Source of the DNA: Paramecium pentaurelia
Lineage: Eukaryota; Ciliophora; Oligohymenophorea; Peniculida; Parameciidae
Direction of reading: 5' to 3'
Assembly: GCA_905183005.1 (NCBI GenBank)
Contig: CAJJDO010000128.1
Span: forward strand, 269,166 to 333,165
DNA: 64,000 nucleotides
A program made the translations under genes and the position numbers. The notes below the pieces were generated by a model, which did not search any database, was not told where the DNA came from, and saw nothing but the letters and a program-made list of their open reading frames with translations. Positions 25,231 to 37,259 of this stretch are shown here, piece by piece (positions within the stretch are counted from its first letter, which is position 1; every line of letters starts with the position of its first letter).

Positions 25231-25276
25231 GAATAATCATCCATAAAATAAAAATGATAATAATGATAATGAATGA
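24485..25276 (+). CDS. SpoU/TrmH-family RNA 2'-O-methyltransferase, 236 aa
   Basis: SPOUT-type methyltransferase that methylates a ribose 2'-OH using SAM. Seen: N-terminal motif 1 (NIAKPKNIGTIIRNA), motif 2 (FLGNEGTGLIPEH) and motif 3 (TASLNVGVASGII), the trefoil-knot SAM site. Introns 24559-24584, 24859-24887 and 25015-25040 leave 237 codons with stop; the second intron sits inside motif 2. The C-terminus beyond the catalytic domain is a charged helix that runs into a 19-residue polyglutamine tract encoded by TAA repeats, then an Asn/Asp-rich end. The RNA target is not apparent. Confidence 0.87.
25172..25231 (+). repeat. TAA trinucleotide repeat coding polyglutamine
   Basis: GAA is followed by 18 TAA codons and one TAG, all glutamine in the ciliate code, giving 19 Gln in the methyltransferase tail. 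The opposite strand reads as polyisoleucine, which is not a real protein. Such a tract is prone to length change. Confidence 0.9.
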
Positions 25277-25295
25277 TTTTGTTAATACATTAAAT

Positions 25296-27204
25296 TCAAT
25301 TTAATAATTCCTAAAAGGCATCTTAACTATCTAATATACATTATTTAATTTCTGACATTCCTTTTATAGTATTAAAATTTAAATAACCATGTGATAAATT
25401 TTCATATATAGTTATTTTGACATCTCTCTATACTACTCTAAATAATATTAAATAAATAATATTACTATAATCTTGAAGCTAGTCTAAATACTTAATCATA
25501 TAAAGGATCTTTATTTCCACAAAATAGTCTTGTTGGTGGGAAATATTTTAAAATATCATATGACAACAACAAAGGACTCATAAATGAATCAATTCCCAAT
25601 TATGAATCAGGATGAGCTGAATAAGATTCAATACAAATTCCTAATATAGTATGACTAAGAATTTTATCATTCATGGAATTCAAATAACTAGGAGTGTATT
25701 AAAATCGTATATCAATAGCAGGATAATTCAAAATCAATCCATTTGGAATTTATAATTTATATTTAATTATTAAACCAACTAAGGCAGTAGCTAAATTACC
25801 ACCAGCACTATCACCAGTGACAATAATCTTATTGGGAATTATACCAAATGTTTTTTCAGAATATTTTATTATCCAATTATAAGCTTGCCAACAATCATCT
25901 AAAGGTATTGGATAAGGATATTATGGAGATAAACTATAATCAATAGAAAAGATGGGAACATTTAAATTGATAGCCCAATCTCTAGTATAACATTAATGAC
26001 TTGATGAAGATTATGAGATAAAACCACCTCCATGAATATGAATGATAATCTTATCTTCAAAAGTATTGTTTTGTTTTATGAAGAATGATTTTAGAAAACT
26101 AAAAATATTATCCTTTTCCATCACACGTTAGTTGTACAATAATCTAATTCTAATTCTAGCTTCATTTTTAACAAATAAGAATTTGTCATCTCTGTGGATT
26201 TCTTAATTTACATATTCAATTGGATGAGTAGAGATTTGATCATAAATACCTTATTTAATTTATTTGTTGGCTTCTTGAATTGTGAGTGGCAAAACAACTG
26301 GCAATATATAAAATTTTAAGTTTGTAGCAATTTTAGGTAATCCCAAATTAATTAAATGTTTAACTCCTGGTAATTCAATAAAATTCATAGCCTAGTGTGC
26401 AGTATCAGCTCTTAATTAACTCATATGATCTTTCATTCCTTTTTCTGCAGCAGAACTTGATAAAAAATAATATAGAGAATTCAGACTGACTGAAAATATT
26501 TTACCCCATCTACTTGAATTCTTCTTACAATCATTAACTAAAGCATGACCAACCATAACAGATTATACAAATGATTCAAAAGATTGTCTAATTTATTCAG
26601 GGTCTCCTAAAGACTTTTAAATAATTAGGAATTATACTTTTCTTGTTATGATGCAATCTAATTTCTTCCAAACTGGATGAGTACTATTTAATGACATGAT
26701 GTCATTTTAATCTGTATCAATAGCAGAAGGCATCATTAAGTTTATCATAAGAATTTGAGTTCCAACAATCTTGATTTCTTAAGTTAAAGTTTGAGTAGCA
26801 CACATATTTTATTCATGTGATTTAAATTGTTAGTTCATATTAGGTAAGAAATTTGTCTATAAATAATTATAGGGCATTTGTAACATCCTTATATTTACAT
26901 CATTTGCTATAAGTGCTTTAATTGATCTCTCTTAAACATAATCTAAATAGATGGAAATGATACTTTATTTTAATTCTAAAAGTATCTTGGTTGATGATTC
27001 TTTACAATTAGATAAGAGTTCATCTATAATCTACAATCCTTTCAATAGTATCAAAAATTGTTTATTGGCATTATTGAAAATCTTTTGTTGGACTTCTGAT
27101 TCACACTTTACAGTCTTAAGTATCTTGATGATGTAGTTCAATTAATCGATTACTATTGAATTTGTAATTCTAATTGAATACTATCTCTGGTAGTTTATAA
27201 GCAT
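25296..27204 (-). CDS. hormone-sensitive-lipase-type alpha/beta hydrolase, 626 aa
   Basis: C-terminal half is an HSL-family esterase/lipase: oxyanion motif IHIHGGGF, nucleophile elbow VTGDSAGGNLATAL (Ser), an Asp in CGNKDPLYDQ and a His in NLSHGYLNF complete the triad order Ser-Asp-His. The N-terminal ~330 residues are helical with no catalytic motif, as in animal HSL, so the protein has the long architecture rather than the short bacterial one. One intron (25438-25465, TAG) precedes the His-bearing last exon. Start ATG 27202-27204; 627 codons with stop. Likely hydrolyses neutral lipid or acyl esters. The first ~25 residues are the least certain part. Confidence 0.88.
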
Positions 27205-27466
27205 AAGTCTTAGGATTAACATAAATTGACATTTTTAATTTAGATTTAAGTTTCAGTTGGTATTTATGCTTGGGAAGACTTGTAACAAACATTGTTAAAG
27301 AGTGTGTAATCATCAATTTAATTAGTTCTATCATAATCTGATGAGATAAATTCATTAGGATTAGTTTTTAAAAATTACATAATAAATATTTAAATTTTTG
27401 GATCTGTATTTTAGTGAAATATATAAAATATTTAAATCAAATTATTAATATTATTATTATAATTAA

Positions 27467-28241
27467 ATGTTAGTTGGTAAAAGAAAATATTTCGAAGATG
27501 AGCCAAATGAAGTAATATGTTTATAATTAAATAAAGTCATTGAATCCAACTTTTGCTTTAAGAAGACGTATAAATTAAGATCGAAATCTAGAAACTTTAA
27601 GTTAAGCGCGAAGAAGATTAACATAGTATATAATTTTTAATAAATTTGTAGATAAAATTTGGCAATAATTTAAGAGAAATACCCTTAAATATAATAATCT
27701 GAAATTAATAGATTATTAGAAGACTTTGATAATAATGTTGAGATGGTATTTGAAATCCTAGGATAAAAAATGGCAACCCCTCAAAAAATTGACATCGATA
27801 ATACAGATGTATAATTTAAATTATTAAATATAGTTTGACAACTATAAAATTTGTTTAAAAGAAGAATTATTGAAGAGGCTTCAATAATCCTAAAACATTT
27901 AAACAGCATAATAGAATATTCAACTCTGTTTTGATGCTTTTGAATAAAAATTAGGAGAAAAATTCTAATAAAATGTATTCACATATTAATATTTTTAGAC
28001 TCAAAAGTTACTTGATGAAAATAAATTGCTTAAGTAGGCTTTCTTAAAATAAAATAAGAGATTAGAAAAAGTTAGAGTAGATGCAGAAAACAAAGACAAG
28101 CAACAATAAAATTTAATAAAAGACCTTACAGAAGAATGCAAACAATAAAAATTAATTAACAATAATCTCACAATATTATTAATTCAAGCTTAACAAAATG
28201 TTTCAATTAATAATAATAATTTGGATCATGATATATATTGA
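27467..28241 (+). CDS. CUE-like domain coiled-coil protein, 224 aa
   Basis: Five exons; introns 27512-27536 (AAG), 27626-27651, 27809-27833 and 27975-27998 leave 225 codons with stop. Residues about 45-90 look like a CUE/UBA-type three-helix bundle (IIQEKYPQIQQSEINRLLED, then NNVEMVFEILGQKM), which binds ubiquitin in other proteins. The rest is coiled coil (LLDENKLLKQAFLKQNKRLE). The start MLVGKRKYFEDEP resembles a short basic leader. A ubiquitin-linked adaptor role is inference; no E2- or E3-type motif is present. Confidence 0.72.
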
Positions 28242-28305
28242 GCAATCATCTGTACATTTCGGATTTTTATTTCCTTCTTAGTTCTTAGATGTCCTAATAT
28301 TTATA

Positions 28306-29044
28306 ATGAAACCGAAATGCAATTATTTCAAAAAGCTATAAATTATTATTATTATGATTAATTTCCAAAAAGGAGTTTAGGATTCTCAGTTAAAATCTAC
28401 TATAGACTATCGTATTAACAGATAATTTTAAGTTGTTTCAAAATCTAGAGAAATTAGACAAACTCAATCCTAATGTTAAAATAAAGTTGCAATTAATAAC
28501 AATAATTATATCAAACCAAAAAGATCCATATAATATAATTCAATATAAACAGATTCAACAGCATTTGAAAGTTTAGAAACAGATTAGAGAAGACAAAGTA
28601 CTGAACCAAGAAACTATTAAAAAAGAAGAAGTCGTATTATATCAACTGTATATAAAATTTAATTAATTAGTTTTTAAGAAAATATAAAGCTAAATAGACT
28701 TACTTTAATCATGTGATATGGATCATTTAGAGTCTGAATAAATTCCTATTGGAAATTTTCAAATTTAACAGTAATAATATTCTGAACCACCAAAAAATTG
28801 TTTTATTAATAAAGAAAATTATTAAGGACGTCGAACTAAGTTACCTACATTAAAAAAGCATTAGCTATGTAAATTTTAATTATTAATTTAAGAATTTGAA
28901 AAAAATGAAGGAAAAATAAGTGGATCTAATGTAGTTAAATTTGGAGAGTCTTTTGTGACACCTTTTTTTGGAACAAAAAAACCAATATCTTTAGAAAAAA
29001 GACCTAATGAATTTCAAGGATTAGTTTATAAAAGGAAAAAATGA
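28306..29044 (+). CDS. unknown polar protein, 235 aa
   Basis: Two exons joined by a 31-nt intron (28648-28678) that ends in AAG; splicing at the earlier TAG would give the wrong frame, so the AAG site decides the model. The protein is basic, rich in Q, K, R, S and N, probably mostly disordered, with the short conserved-looking motif SFVTPFFGTKKPISL near the C-terminus. It lies 81 bp upstream of the kinase gene on the same strand. No domain recognised. Confidence 0.62.
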
Positions 29045-29125
29045 TTATGTAATTTTACTTTATATTCTCTATTGAAAGGAAACTTATAATTTTAATTAGA
29101 TTCATTTTAAAATATAAATTATTTA

Positions 29126-30299
29126 ATGAATAGTATTTTAATAGCAAATGATGGCACCCAATACTAAATTAAAAATCAACTTGGTAGTGGTTCATTTGGT
29201 ACTGTTTATTAGGTGACTGATCTATCAATGAATAAACATTATGCTTGCAAAATAGTTAACTATAAATGATATTTCTAGATTTCAAAGGCCCTGCTCTAAA
29301 AATACAATGCTGAAAAGATGATTCGATAAGAAATTTATATTCAGTCAACCATTACTCATAGAAATATTGTAAAGGTAGTGAATTCCTTTGAAGATAACTA
29401 TTATATTTATATCATTTCTGAATTTTGTTCTAGAGGAACATTGAAACAACCCAAAATTCCTTATTAAGAAAAGGAAATTTTCAACATAACACATTCTCTA
29501 ATGAGTGCTCTAGATTGTTTACACTCTAATAGTATTGTTCATAGAGATATAAAGGTATTAATTTGTTAAGTTATCTATCTATTATAGTTGGAAAATATCT
29601 TTATAAATGAAGAAGGAACTTACAAGTTAGGAGACTTTGGATGGGCTACATACATAGATAAAATTGAACCAGTTATTTGTGGTACAACTGAATATATGCC
29701 TCCTGAAGTTGTTCTCAAAGAAAATCATGATTTCAAAGTGGATTCTTGGTCATTAGGAGTTTTGTTATATGTATGATTTAAAATCATTTATTAATAGATA
29801 TTAGTTCATACTAATTATCCTTTTAGAGCATAATCATAATCTGAATTGATCTAATTAATAACAACAAAGGAAATTAATGTAAATAAAGGAATCGATGAAG
29901 ACTTATAAATTTTAATTTTAGCCTTATTGACTAAAGATCCTCAATAAAGACCAACTATATAATAACTCTTTATGAGTAAATGGATTAAAAAGTAAATGAA
30001 ATTATACAACATTTTCAATAAATATGAGAATCAGCAATTGAAAAATAAGACATTATCCAAAAACCTTGCAATTAAAATTATTGATGTTAAGTAATATTTC
30101 CATTTATTATTTAAGTGGATCTGTTAAAAAGTGTTTGGCTGATAGTTAGAAGAGTTCTTTAACATAGAGTACAAATACACAAATTAGTTCATCAAATAAT
30201 CCTTGTTCACCTTTCCAAAGTAAGACAAATATTGATCATATTTTTTCATTTAAAGAAGATGACAACATCATATCTGTTCCATAACCTAAATTTGGTTGA
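29126..30299 (+). CDS. Aurora-like Ser/Thr protein kinase, 354 aa
   Basis: All kinase landmarks are present: glycine loop LGSGSFGTVYQ, VAIK-type lysine in HYACKI, catalytic loop HRDIK then LENIF, DFGWA in place of plain DFG-x-A, activation segment CGTTEYMPPEVVL, and DSWSLGVLLY. The DFGW signature and the short C-lobe point to the Aurora family, which drives mitosis and ciliary disassembly. Four introns: 29255-29278, 29555-29587, 29771-29797 and 30091-30115 (AAG). The catalytic loop has Leu where Pro is usual (KLEN for KPEN). The last ~80 residues are a polar tail. Aurora identity is probable; PLK or CaMK-like origin cannot be excluded without a tree. Confidence 0.82.
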
Positions 30300-30577
30300 T
30301 GTTTTAATAGAATTATATGATTAATTTTTGTAAATATCATATTTGTATGATTATAATATAAATAATTATAATAATTAGTTCAAACAATTATTTATATATA
30401 TATATAAAATGATTATTACTTTATATTTAATCAACTTTAATGATATATCCTTATGATTTTATATAGTAGTGTTAGATAATAACGTATTTCTTAAAATAAA
30501 ATGATACGCAATAAACTTTTCTTCAATATCAATTGGCTACTATAATAGTAATTAAAATGATATTATTAATTATAATA

Positions 30578-31588
30578 ATGATAGAGCCATATAATTATGA
30601 TTCTGATATCTTTGATGATGAAGTTGATCATCCTGTTTCTGTTTATAGTCTAAAAGCACATTTTAAAGATGATATACGGATGAGAATGTAAGACAAATAA
30701 TTAAGTGAACTTGATGTCTAAGACTTGAATCAAAAGATGAACTAATTAACACTTAATAAATGCAATTTTAAAACAGATATTAGAAGACATCGAAAATTAG
30801 CTTAAAAATAATAGGAATGTCTCAATATTTAGAAATAAACTTAAAATGATTCAAATTAGTTACAAGCAACTCTTAAACAAAGATAATAAGCTATATAATT
30901 ATCATGTACTGATCAAATGACATTAATGGACACAGTTCCAAAAATTAATTTTATTAGAGAAATGAAAGATAGCATCAATTAAGATGCAACATTAGATCTA
31001 AGAATAGATTTGAAAACTCAAAGTCAGAGTACTTTTGATATAAGAAAACTAAGAAATGGGCTTTCTCCTTCTCCAATAAATAGACTATCAACAAAGAATT
31101 AATCAAAACTATCTTAGAGATCTCCAGAACATGACTCCAATTTAGATTTATCATTCAATTATACTATGCAAGTTGCTTCTTAAGGTTCTATTTAATATTA
31201 AGATAATAAGTTTGAATAACAATAATCTAAAAAATCAACTATTAATTAAAAACATAATCATTAAAGAATAAAATTAAAAACTCAGCAACATGTTCATTCA
31301 TAAAGATCATCACAATTGTCTTTGCTTTAAATTGATTAAGAGGGTTTCAGAGGAAGATCTTTGAGTTCTGTATCCACACCTAAAAGTATATTAAAGAATC
31401 CCTCATATCAGAATTCTGTTTTAGATATTGTTAACAAAATTAAATTTTAAGGCAGACCATGCTTTTCTAGTTTAAATCTAATAGATTCAACTCCTAAAAA
31501 ATTACAATAAAACATATACTCCTCTGCAAAAAGAGTTAAATTTTGTTTAACTAAATAATAGGCGCGAAGAGAAAATATTTATAATTGA
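30578..31588 (+). CDS. single-exon polar protein, 336 aa, unknown
   Basis: An uninterrupted 337-codon frame from ATG 30578 to TGA 31586-31588, the only long intronless gene in this half. Acidic N-terminus (SDIFDDEVDHP), a helical part with heptads, then a Ser/Gln-rich, Pro-containing disordered region with repeated S-P sites (LSPSPIN, RSPEHD, STPKS, STPKK), which would suit phosphorylation by proline-directed kinases. It ends with a basic stretch. No known domain. It follows the Aurora-like kinase on the same strand, but a link is only suggestive. Confidence 0.68.
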
Positions 31589-32663
31589 ATAACATATGTT
31601 TATAGTTTATCAAATTGATATTTATTAATTTTAATATCTTTAGTAATAATAAATATTTGATATATATTTTAACAATATCTTTTTATGGGATCTATAAATA
31701 TTTTATAATTTAATCTGTTTAAGATATCTCTCTCTATTTTTAATTATTAATTTAATATTCTCAATCTTTTTTAATTATTTTACTTAGATCTAAATAAAAT
31801 TTTTAAAAGATTGTTTTAATTGATGAAAAAATATTTAAACTTCTTTGTTTATTTTATAACTTCAACAAATTATTTGTTATCAAAAGTAGATTTTTTTAAT
31901 TTGAGCTTAGAGACACTATTGCTTTAAATAGATGATTCATTCAAATTACTATTCAACTTTTACTTTAGATATGGATGTTTCCTTAATGAATCTCTTATGC
32001 CATATTCTACTATCTTTATTTCTTTACGATTTTTTGAAGATCTTATTTTAATAAGTATACGATTTTAATAATATGAGATTTTATTGAATATAATATTTAT
32101 ATTAGTATTTTTATATGATCATCTCTTTTTTCATTTTTTAAATCTAAATATATAATTTTACATTTTAAATCAACAATTTTAATTAAGGAAACTTAGTATA
32201 CATAAATAACCTGTTCAAAATAAGTTTTTATTTTAGTTTAAATTTTTGGAGTATCTTAGAAAAACTTAAAAGGTGAGTTTAGAAAAACTCTTTTTATACA
32301 AAAATAAATTACTTATATGATTAAATAAATTATATTATATTATGTTAAATTTGAAAATTAGAAATTAATAAGATATCTAGGAGATTTAATAAAATTTATC
32401 ATAAAATAATTAAAAATCTTCTAAAAAAGAAAGCAGAATAACTGACTTAATAATAAATAGTAGTATATCAATTGTTTTACTTGTGTAAGATAGCTTTCTT
32501 AAAATATATTTTAATTGAAGTAAGCCAATATTCTTAATTGAAGAAAAACAATTACATAAAATTTAATTTGTTATTTTTCATCAAGAATCAATTACATGAT
32601 TTTTATTTTAGAAATTAACTAATTACAATATTGTTGTTTATCATAGAAGAATTAAACTATATA
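31589..32663. other. gene-poor stretch, about 1.1 kb
   Basis: Extremely AT-rich. One plus-strand frame, 31823-32320 (165 codons from ATG to TGA), is open, but it is dominated by F, L, I, N and K as expected for random AT-rich sequence with a single stop codon. I do not call it a gene. Nothing else was seen. Confidence 0.45.
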
Positions 32664-33371
32664 ATGTCAGTATTTGAAAATAAGGAAGGGAAATTGATAG
32701 AGGCTAGAAACAAAAAATATTTTAATTACGATCATCTTAATTTTCTTTTGGACTTATTTGATTTAAGAATTGTTGGTAATTTATAAATATCTTAAACTTT
32801 CAAAATTATTTTTAATGAAAAATAATAATAAATTTCATTAATAAATAATAAATTAAATTTCTATCATATGTCATAATCTAAAAATACATTTTTGGATGAG
32901 TTTGACTATTTTAAAATTCCTGGATCCGGAGCATATAGTTCTCTCTAGTAAATACGATCCACTCCATGTTATTCGTATATATTAAATTTAACCTAAGATT
33001 TGGAAGTTAATAAAAATATAAAGTTATATAGAAATTTTAAACACCATCTCCAGCTGCTTATAATACTAATTCAAACTTAATTTAGTATGTCAATACTTTT
33101 AGGTTAAATTATCATTCATTTAAAAAGGTTTCCAACTTCTAGAAGATAACAAACTAATTATAATATTTATGTTCGTGGAGTAGGCGCTTATGATTTACAA
33201 AAATTTTTTGGAAAATAAAAGGGTTATACTTTTGGAACAAAATTGAATAGGGGAATTTTAAAACCTCTGTAGAAAAAACCATATTCTAAAGTGGGTGTTT
33301 ATTTTCCATGGTCAAATACATATTTATACGGGATATAGTTTGAGTAAATTATGAATTTTATTTAGGAATGA
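32664..33371 (+). CDS. SHIPPO-repeat-like ciliary protein, 218 aa
   Basis: Three exons; a 26-nt intron (starting GTTAAT near 33007) and a 25-nt intron ending AAG (starting GTTAAA near 33103) leave 219 codons with stop. The sequence has spaced Pro-Gly/Pro-Ala-x-Tyr motifs: IPGSGAYSS, TPSPAAYNT, VRGVGAYDL and YSKVGVYFPW. These, with the intervening YTFGTK, match the pattern of SHIPPO (ODF3/CFAP) proteins that decorate axonemal microtubules. The match is by pattern only and the repeats are degenerate. The C-terminus (about 20 residues) may be mis-assigned. Confidence 0.6.
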
Positions 33372-33379
33372 TCCATAAT

Positions 33380-33736
33380 AGTAGAATAACTTTGAAGAAC
33401 TTGGTTTAACAAGTAGAGAAATTCCTATGAATAATTATTATGGAGATAAAAGAGGGTTATGGGTTGAATGCATAAAAGAGTAACTCAAAATATTGATATT
33501 TTAGTGAATAATGTGAAGTATTATTCAAAGGAGAATATAATAGAGGCCAAAGAACTGGAATATGGAAATACTATTGGAAGAAAACTTTTTGTTATCCTAT
33601 TTAGTTGATGTAAAAGATTGTGAAAATTATTAGTAACGGCGGTTCATATGTTTAAACCGATGGAAAATGGCTTTATTAAAATGAAGATTTTGATGATGAT
33701 GATGTTTTAAAGTACTGTAACATTTTAGTTTAATGA
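33380..33736 (+). pseudogene. fragment of a G-x-W/YwqK-like repeat gene
   Basis: Pieces such as YYGDKRGLWVE, FKGEYNRGQRTGIWKYYW and DGKWLYQNEDFDDDD match the repeat unit of the gene at 44244-46731, but they lie in different frames separated by a TGA, and no start or zinc-finger module precedes them. It ends TTA GTT TAA TGA with the next gene's ATG overlapping the TGA. Best read as a decayed relative. Confidence 0.6.
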
Positions 33737-34827
33737 ATAAAATATAAGTAAAATCACTTACGTCAGATTATTTAAGTGCTACAATATAATTCAAGTCGCA
33801 CCTGAATTATAGAACCAAATTGAAATTTGGTCATTTTCTATTTCAATCTGGTTTAAAGATTTTGAGTATGAGAATGAAGATTTCTTAAGGAAATGCTTTG
33901 ATTATGATTGGAGCCACAGCAAATTATCAGATATTATAACTAATCAGGATGAATTTAATGAAGTTGAAAATTTAATATGGAAAAATTATAAAATGATTAA
34001 AGAAACATATAAATAGTATTCATCATATTCACCATCTGGAGATGTTTGGTCTATTCCAAATAATGTAATTGCAGATTTCGTATTTGAAACAGAATTGATT
34101 GATAAAACATTTAAGCTTTCAGATTTAGATATCAAATTTATTGTAACTTGTGCTACTTCATTTGAAAATAAAAGAAATTATAAAAAACCCAAAAGAGCAT
34201 TGTTTAGATATTAATTTATGGAACTCTTAGTGAGAATTTCAATTGACAAATACTTGGAACAAAAATTAGCAAATAATATAGCTGAATCTGTAATTATGCT
34301 TTTAGATCAATGTAGACCTATCATGTAAAAATATGATGTACAAAATTGGAGAGATGAGAGATACTTCAATCAATAATGTGATAAATGTTTGAACTATTAC
34401 AAACCTTTGTTATAGAATATTTATAATAAATACAGCATTAAAATAACCAAATTAGGTTAAAAGAAATTTATGAGTCTTGATAAATTTCAGTAAATTTGCT
34501 GTAAGGCAGGTTTATTAAAAGACGAATAAAAAGAACAAAATTTGGTATGAAAATTAATAATAATAGGCATTTAATTAATCAATTATGACATATGTGAATG
34601 AATTAGAAAGTGACAAGTTTTTCTCATTGAATTTTTTAGAGTTTATGGAAGCTATAGCCAGAATGGCTGAGAAGGGTTCGTGGATTGATGACTGGAGGAA
34701 CCCATCTTAATAGATTCCATTGCATATTAAATTAGAAAAAGTTCTTATCTATTTAGTATAAACTTGTGCATCTCAAATAGATTTAAAAAAATATGGAAAT
34801 TAACAAAATTGCATATTTAATGCTTGA
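33733..34827 (+). CDS. ciliate EF-hand-like helical protein, 350 aa
   Basis: With introns at about 33777-33796 (GTG...AAG, less certain) and 34551-34572 (TAG) the frame is 351 codons with stop. The protein is helical, with recognisable blocks: KPKRALFRYQFMELLVRISI, then IMTYVNELESDKFFSLNFLE and MEAIARMAEKGSWI. Proteins with this RALxRYxFLExLVR and FxEAIARxA pattern are frequent in ciliates and flagellates and look like degenerate EF-hand pairs, but no calcium ligands are complete here. The likely role is ciliary or cortical. The start is chosen at ATG 33733 because upstream frames are broken; an alternative start a few tens of bases upstream exists. Confidence 0.65.
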
Positions 34828-36983
34828 ACTTTCAATGATTGACTTAATAAATAATATTCAAATCTCATAAATATTATTGTTAATTCATTTTATAAAATAT
34901 ATTTGTGAATATTTATGTTATTTTTAATTGTTAACCTAATATTATGATATACATTTTGAGCTATTTTTTTCATATAGTTTAAATTAAAAAACGAACCAAA
35001 ATGAAAACTAAGTTGTAAAGCATGAAATCTAATAAATATAGAAATAAAGAAATCATAGAGTGTTCTATATTGATAATTCTTAAATTAATAAGAATAGAAA
35101 TATCAAAAATTTGCCTTAATCTAAGTTAATCTACAATTTTCCCACAAACAGAATTAATAATTAGCTGATTTTCTTTATGTTAATTGTTAGGAAGATTGAT
35201 ACTTCAGTGAATAAAGATGTTAAAAATTCAGCAATTATTTTCTGAGTTAATTTTTCAGAATCCTGTGAGGTGCTTAATTAATATAGTATACAAAAAAGAT
35301 ATTTGTTGCTATGATAATTTCTCAATGATACTGTTCTCTATCAAAGTTGATAAAATTAACTTAATAAAATATTAAAGAATCTTGTTTAGGTCTGAATAAA
35401 AAAACTTAAAGCGACCGTTTTCTTTAATATCATTTCATAAAAAGTATTGGATTATCAAAGTTTAGATTTAATTTCGAAATGCAGAATTTATGTTAATATT
35501 TGGCGAATGCATATATTTTTAATTTTTTGTTTTCTCATTTTTCTTTTTTACTTTACTTCATTAATTTATGGCGATGATTATTTATTATATTTTTATTTCA
35601 ATTTTTGCACTTAATAATATAATTTAATTATGTCAAAAAAATTTGTAGAAAATGAGATTATTCTTGAAATTAATTTAATTAGGCAGATATATTCAATAAT
35701 TAACAATCAATTAAATTGGCTTTAAAAGTATTTGTGACAGTTAATAATGAACAGTCTTTCTATCTTTTAATTAAATTATCTAATACAATTTGAAAAGGGA
35801 CATAAATTAAAATTTATTCTTTTGATCTTAGCAAAGTAGTAAATAATCATATTAAGATTCTGTTTTAACCAAATTTTAAGGATATTACTTGTTTATTCAT
35901 TCTTGCTCAATCAGAAAACTGATTATGAGGGATAAGTGTATTAATAAAAGAAAAAGTAAATATTTGGATAATAAGAAACTAAAATTCCTTAAGAACAAGT
36001 TAAGTCACAAAAATAAATTAGGAATATTTAAACATCGCCTAATTGAAAAAAAAGAAAATTAGAAAATGTATAACTTCAAATAATCATATGAGAGTCTATT
36101 ATCTTTTATGAAGGAAACTGAGAAGTGAAGAAATTTGCTAGACAATTAATTCAAGATAAAAAGAGGAATAGATATTTAAGACTACTGCACAAGATATCAT
36201 GGAAAGAATAACTGTATATATTTAGTAATTATTAGAATGCTTTAAAAAATAAAATATTTAAGGATGATAAAGAATTAAAATATCATCAAATAGATATAAA
36301 TCAGGAAAACCCATTTTTGCTCTTCAATTTTAATATCAATAGAAATAAACTAAAATTTGATGATCTACTGCTACAATGAGGGTAGAATATTCTATGATTG
36401 ATACAATAGTTATCAATTTTACTTTTTTTGTAACAAATCCTTAACCTTTAGCAAAATCATTGGTATAACCATTCTTTTTTTTCAAGTATTCCAATCATTT
36501 AAAATTCCTCCTTGCTATATTAATACTAGTTTATTTTTTTTTTTATGATAATTCATCCAAATCGATAATTTGTTTATTATATTAAATTGAATTAATCTTC
36601 ATCTTAAATTTTATTCTAAAGCGAATCCGTGAAATTATTATTATCATTCAAAATTTTATACTATTAAAAATGTTCAAAAATAGGTATTTTGTAGAGAAGA
36701 AGTTCAAAATTAAAAAAAAAATTAACAGAAATAAAATCTAACCTTTTAAAATAAAACTATTTGATTTATTCAAATAATTAATTTTTTTTAAAGATTATTT
36801 TGTAAAATTTTACATTTATCTTAATTTAAAGCATAATTAAACTAAGTTTTGACAATTTTTAAAATTTAAAAGATAGCTAACTTAAAAAATTAGAAACCCA
36901 ACCATGATTTTTACAATAAAGTTTATCAAAATTTTGAAAATTTATATTCAATATATATATTTAATATGTTACTTTGAAGTTGT
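34828..36983. other. gene-poor stretch, about 2.2 kb
   Basis: AT-rich with scattered short frames. A 55-codon frame from about 35001 (MKTKLQSMKSN...) and the 85-codon frame listed separately look protein-like, but neither has a complete gene structure. The rest shows no gene, repeat or structured element by eye. It could be degenerate genes or a region eliminated in the macronucleus. Confidence 0.4.
36122..36379 (+). pseudogene. 85-codon gene remnant
   Basis: Open frame between two TGAs without an ATG start. Composition is protein-like: a basic helical part (KKFARQLIQDKKRNRYLRLL) followed by KEQLYIFSNYQNALKNKIF and an acidic/Asn-rich end. Probably the 3' exon of a decayed gene. Confidence 0.35.
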
Positions 36984-37259
36984 ATGCAAAGAGAAAAAAT
37001 CCGATCTCAGAAAATATTGTTACTTTCTCCAAATTATAATCAAAATCCTATAGTATCTATTCGTCCCTCTAATATTAAGAATGAATTATATTTTAGTTTA
37101 AAAAACGATGAATCTTGCATTTATAGTCAATTTTTTTAATAGAATTTAAATTAATATCCAGCTATTAAAATTTCGAAGATATGGTTTTTTGGGAGAATTT
37201 TATTATTAAAAAAATACAGTTTTTATTATATAGGGAATGTTTAAGCAGTCTTTTTTTGA
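36984..37259 (+). CDS. possible small protein, 91 aa
   Basis: ATG to TGA, 92 codons, with balanced composition: MQREKIRSQKILLLSPNYNQ then a Ser/Asn-rich middle and a hydrophobic end (KIWFFGRILLLKKYSFYYIG). It may be the first exon of a longer decayed gene. Chance occurrence cannot be excluded because only TGA stops translation. Confidence 0.3.

Noticed and set aside
25032..25244. Minus-strand polyisoleucine reading frame
   Set aside because: It is only the complement of the TAA polyglutamine tract of the methyltransferase gene on the plus strand.
31823..32320. 165-codon open frame
   Set aside because: Composition is dominated by F, L, I, K and N; with only TGA as stop such a frame is expected by chance in DNA this AT-rich. 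No motif and no neighbour support.
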